In this document: piece by piece, positions 62,059 through 64,000 of the stretch | Numbering within the stretch: the first letter of the stretch is position 1 | Layout of the letters: the number at the start of each line of letters is the position of its first letter | Source of the DNA: Arenicola marina | Lineage: Eukaryota > Annelida > Polychaeta > Arenicolidae | NCBI GenBank assembly: GCA_964019135.1 | Contig: OZ025260.1 | Span: forward strand, 27,832,254 to 27,896,253 | DNA length: 64,000 bases | Reading direction: 5' to 3' | Program-made: the position numbers and the translations under genes | Notes under the pieces: model-generated | Told to the model about the DNA's origin: nothing | The model's database searches: none | The model's input: the letters and a program-made list of their open reading frames with translations, nothing else

Positions 62059-64000
62059 TGCAACCATAACCTCCTGAGTGGATCACCCAGGAGTGAGGGG
62101 TAAGACTGTATCAGTGTATGTGGGCGGAGACACAGATATAGCCTAGTCACATAGGGTTATAATTTTCACCTATTGCTGTGGGAAAAGCTATATAGGAGAA
62201 GCAAACCTTAATCCTTTTTCTAATAACTTTTTTCTTGTCATTTTCAACCATATATAGCCATGGTATGCATTCATGGCTAGTGTGCTGTAATTGTAAATGT
62301 AAGCCAATTAGGACTGTCATTTATGAATTTGAGGCTAAGTGCCTGGCTCAGCGTTAGCATGGCAAAGTAATACAGCTACTGCTGTAGCAAAAGTTATGCG
62401 CTTCATTTGCATGAAAGTACTGGTAATTATTAAGATAATTCAGTGAATTATCTTCACAGTATGAATGTGAGTAAGCAAAAGTCTTTTCAGTTCTGGCAAT
62501 GACATATTTCTTTTAAAATTGGAAAACAAGCCTGCAAATATTTTCCATGCTGAATGTACCTCAATTACTCTACAAAATGTGGAAAGTTAAAGCTATATGA
62601 TTTGATTATTTTTATTGTAAAATTCATATATTCCAAGATTAAATACTTTAACTATATAGCAATACATAGCTATAATCATTAGATATTCAAACCATAAACC
62701 AAACAACCATAAACTCTTTATTTAATTATGAAATAAACTATTATGCACAATATTTTTTCATTTCTTAATGATAAGTAAGAGCTTATTTGAAACAACATTG
62801 TAGTTTACTACAAAACAGTGATAGCTTTTATTATTTTGTGCTAAAATATGTGACTAGATCAGATTCAGTCTGATATTCCCACCATATGTATAGTAATGTA
62901 CCCAGGGATTGGAAAGATGCTATATATATTGTTTGCATGCTGAGCAAACTGATATAATAAAAATAATATGTGGATTGCCTATAAATAATGAAGGTAGCTG
63001 TCACGCATCAATCAAGACATATCCCCGGTCACAGTTTGGACCCAAACTCATATGAATAAGATAACGAAAGTGCATTTCTATAAGTGTAAGTGATACCTTT
63101 TCACCTCCTATAGTGGTGTCGGGGAGATGGCTCATGGATGGAAGTGCCGGAGGCAGTGCGCGTATATGCTATATATAGCAAGCGGGTGAACACGACTGCT
63201 ATCCCATGAACCGAGTGCCCGTGTCCACAGCGACATGTATCCCATGATGTATGGTATCTGTTAGAGTAAGTCCGCGTTAAGTGTGCATCGTCCCGCTCCT
63301 TGAATAAATGTCCTCACTGCAGCATGTACCCTGAAGTCATTCTGCACCGTGCAGTCATTATGCACCCATCTATACTTGTAGGGTAATACCAGCAATCTCA
63401 TGATCTTCTATCAGGTAAAACTTCCTGTTTATGTCGTATGCTAAGATTTATGAAATAAACCACTGGAACAAACAAAAAAAGTATTATCATTGTATAAACG
63501 AACCAGATACAAAAACCATTGCACTCGTCATCATCTCATCAACGGTGCGGGGTAGACCCAATGTGATATCCCTCCCTTATATCGCCCCCACCCCCCATCA
63601 CCACTGAGTATTCTCTTTCTTATAGAAACGCTCATAGTATAGAAGCAGGCATGGCATTTGCATTGCCAGCGGCCAATCCTGGTTCGCTATGGTGCTGACA
63701 TGTACAACAATGATATCATTATGTGCTAGTTAAAGAACGGACTGGAGTGCATTTGCTAAATTAAGGCACGAAATGCGACCTCTTGGTTTATTTTAGCGAA
63801 TTATATTTTTTCGTTCTTTCACCAGTACATAACGTCTTGAAATATATTATGTTTACGAAAAAAAACCAGTATAAGAGTAGAATATTGCATGGCATATAAT
63901 TCAAATTTTTTACCTAAAACAACTCGTATAAAGATATTATCTTGCACTAGGACAGACCGCCCGTCAGCGGTTCAAGTCACGTGAAAAGTCATCAGCGCAG
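62059..64000. other. AT-rich, no gene or repeat recognised
   Basis: No exon, SINE or TIR was identified. A slightly GC-richer patch near 63,110-63,300 has no open frame of note. Confidence 0.4.

Overview
The window is eukaryotic DNA: split genes with GT-AG introns, tRNA-derived SINEs, many TIR elements and a very high load of intronic minisatellites. A metazoan, most likely a cephalochordate (amphioxus), is inferred. The gene content is animal (a RAD6/UBE2B-type E2 and an ERBB-like ectodomain), and one minisatellite has grown out of a splice acceptor, a feature I recall being described in amphioxus as 'mirage' minisatellites. Nothing in the sequence names the species.

Left part (1-14,892): two GC-rich, coding-like plus-strand exons (997-1,223 and 2,491-2,801). 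Both begin in phase 1 and end in a stop, so they look like alternative or successive last exons of a gene that starts left of the window. They are followed by about 2 kb with no recognised gene and by a recent tandem array of four copies of a 2.14-kb unit (4,858-13,035), each carrying a SINE and a 29-bp palindrome.

14,893-25,001 (+): a complete RAD6-type ubiquitin-conjugating enzyme gene. Four common exons are followed by two alternative terminal exons. One gives the usual 152-residue animal protein. The other gives 167 residues with an acidic tail like that of yeast Rad6. Introns 1 and 2 hold inverted TIR elements and a foldback element.

28,658-46,741 (-): one gene of 18 phase-consistent exons (2,922 nt, 973 residues) that I could assemble completely. 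It predicts a type II membrane protein with a PPxY-bearing cytoplasmic tail, one membrane segment, an unnamed Cys-containing module (X1), a Thr/Pro linker, an ERBB-type receptor L domain, an ERBB-type furin-like Cys-rich region, a second copy of the module (X2) with the same intron phases, a Pro-rich linker and a C-terminal module. It has no kinase domain. Its introns carry four large minisatellites (36, 18, 39 and about 29 bp). The 36-bp array is over 4.5 kb and is open in all frames, so it mimics giant ORFs.

Right part (46,742-64,000): no host gene recognised. It is a mosaic of SINEs, hairpin MITEs, homopolymer G/C tracts and minisatellites. The main occupant is a Mutator-like element of about 5.8 kb (53,993-59,755) with a decayed PHD-OTU-MULE transposase gene. 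A 70-bp palindrome made of two of its TIRs sits at 61,973-62,042, with a perfect 9-bp target duplication inside another hairpin element. The last 1.9 kb is AT-rich with nothing recognised.
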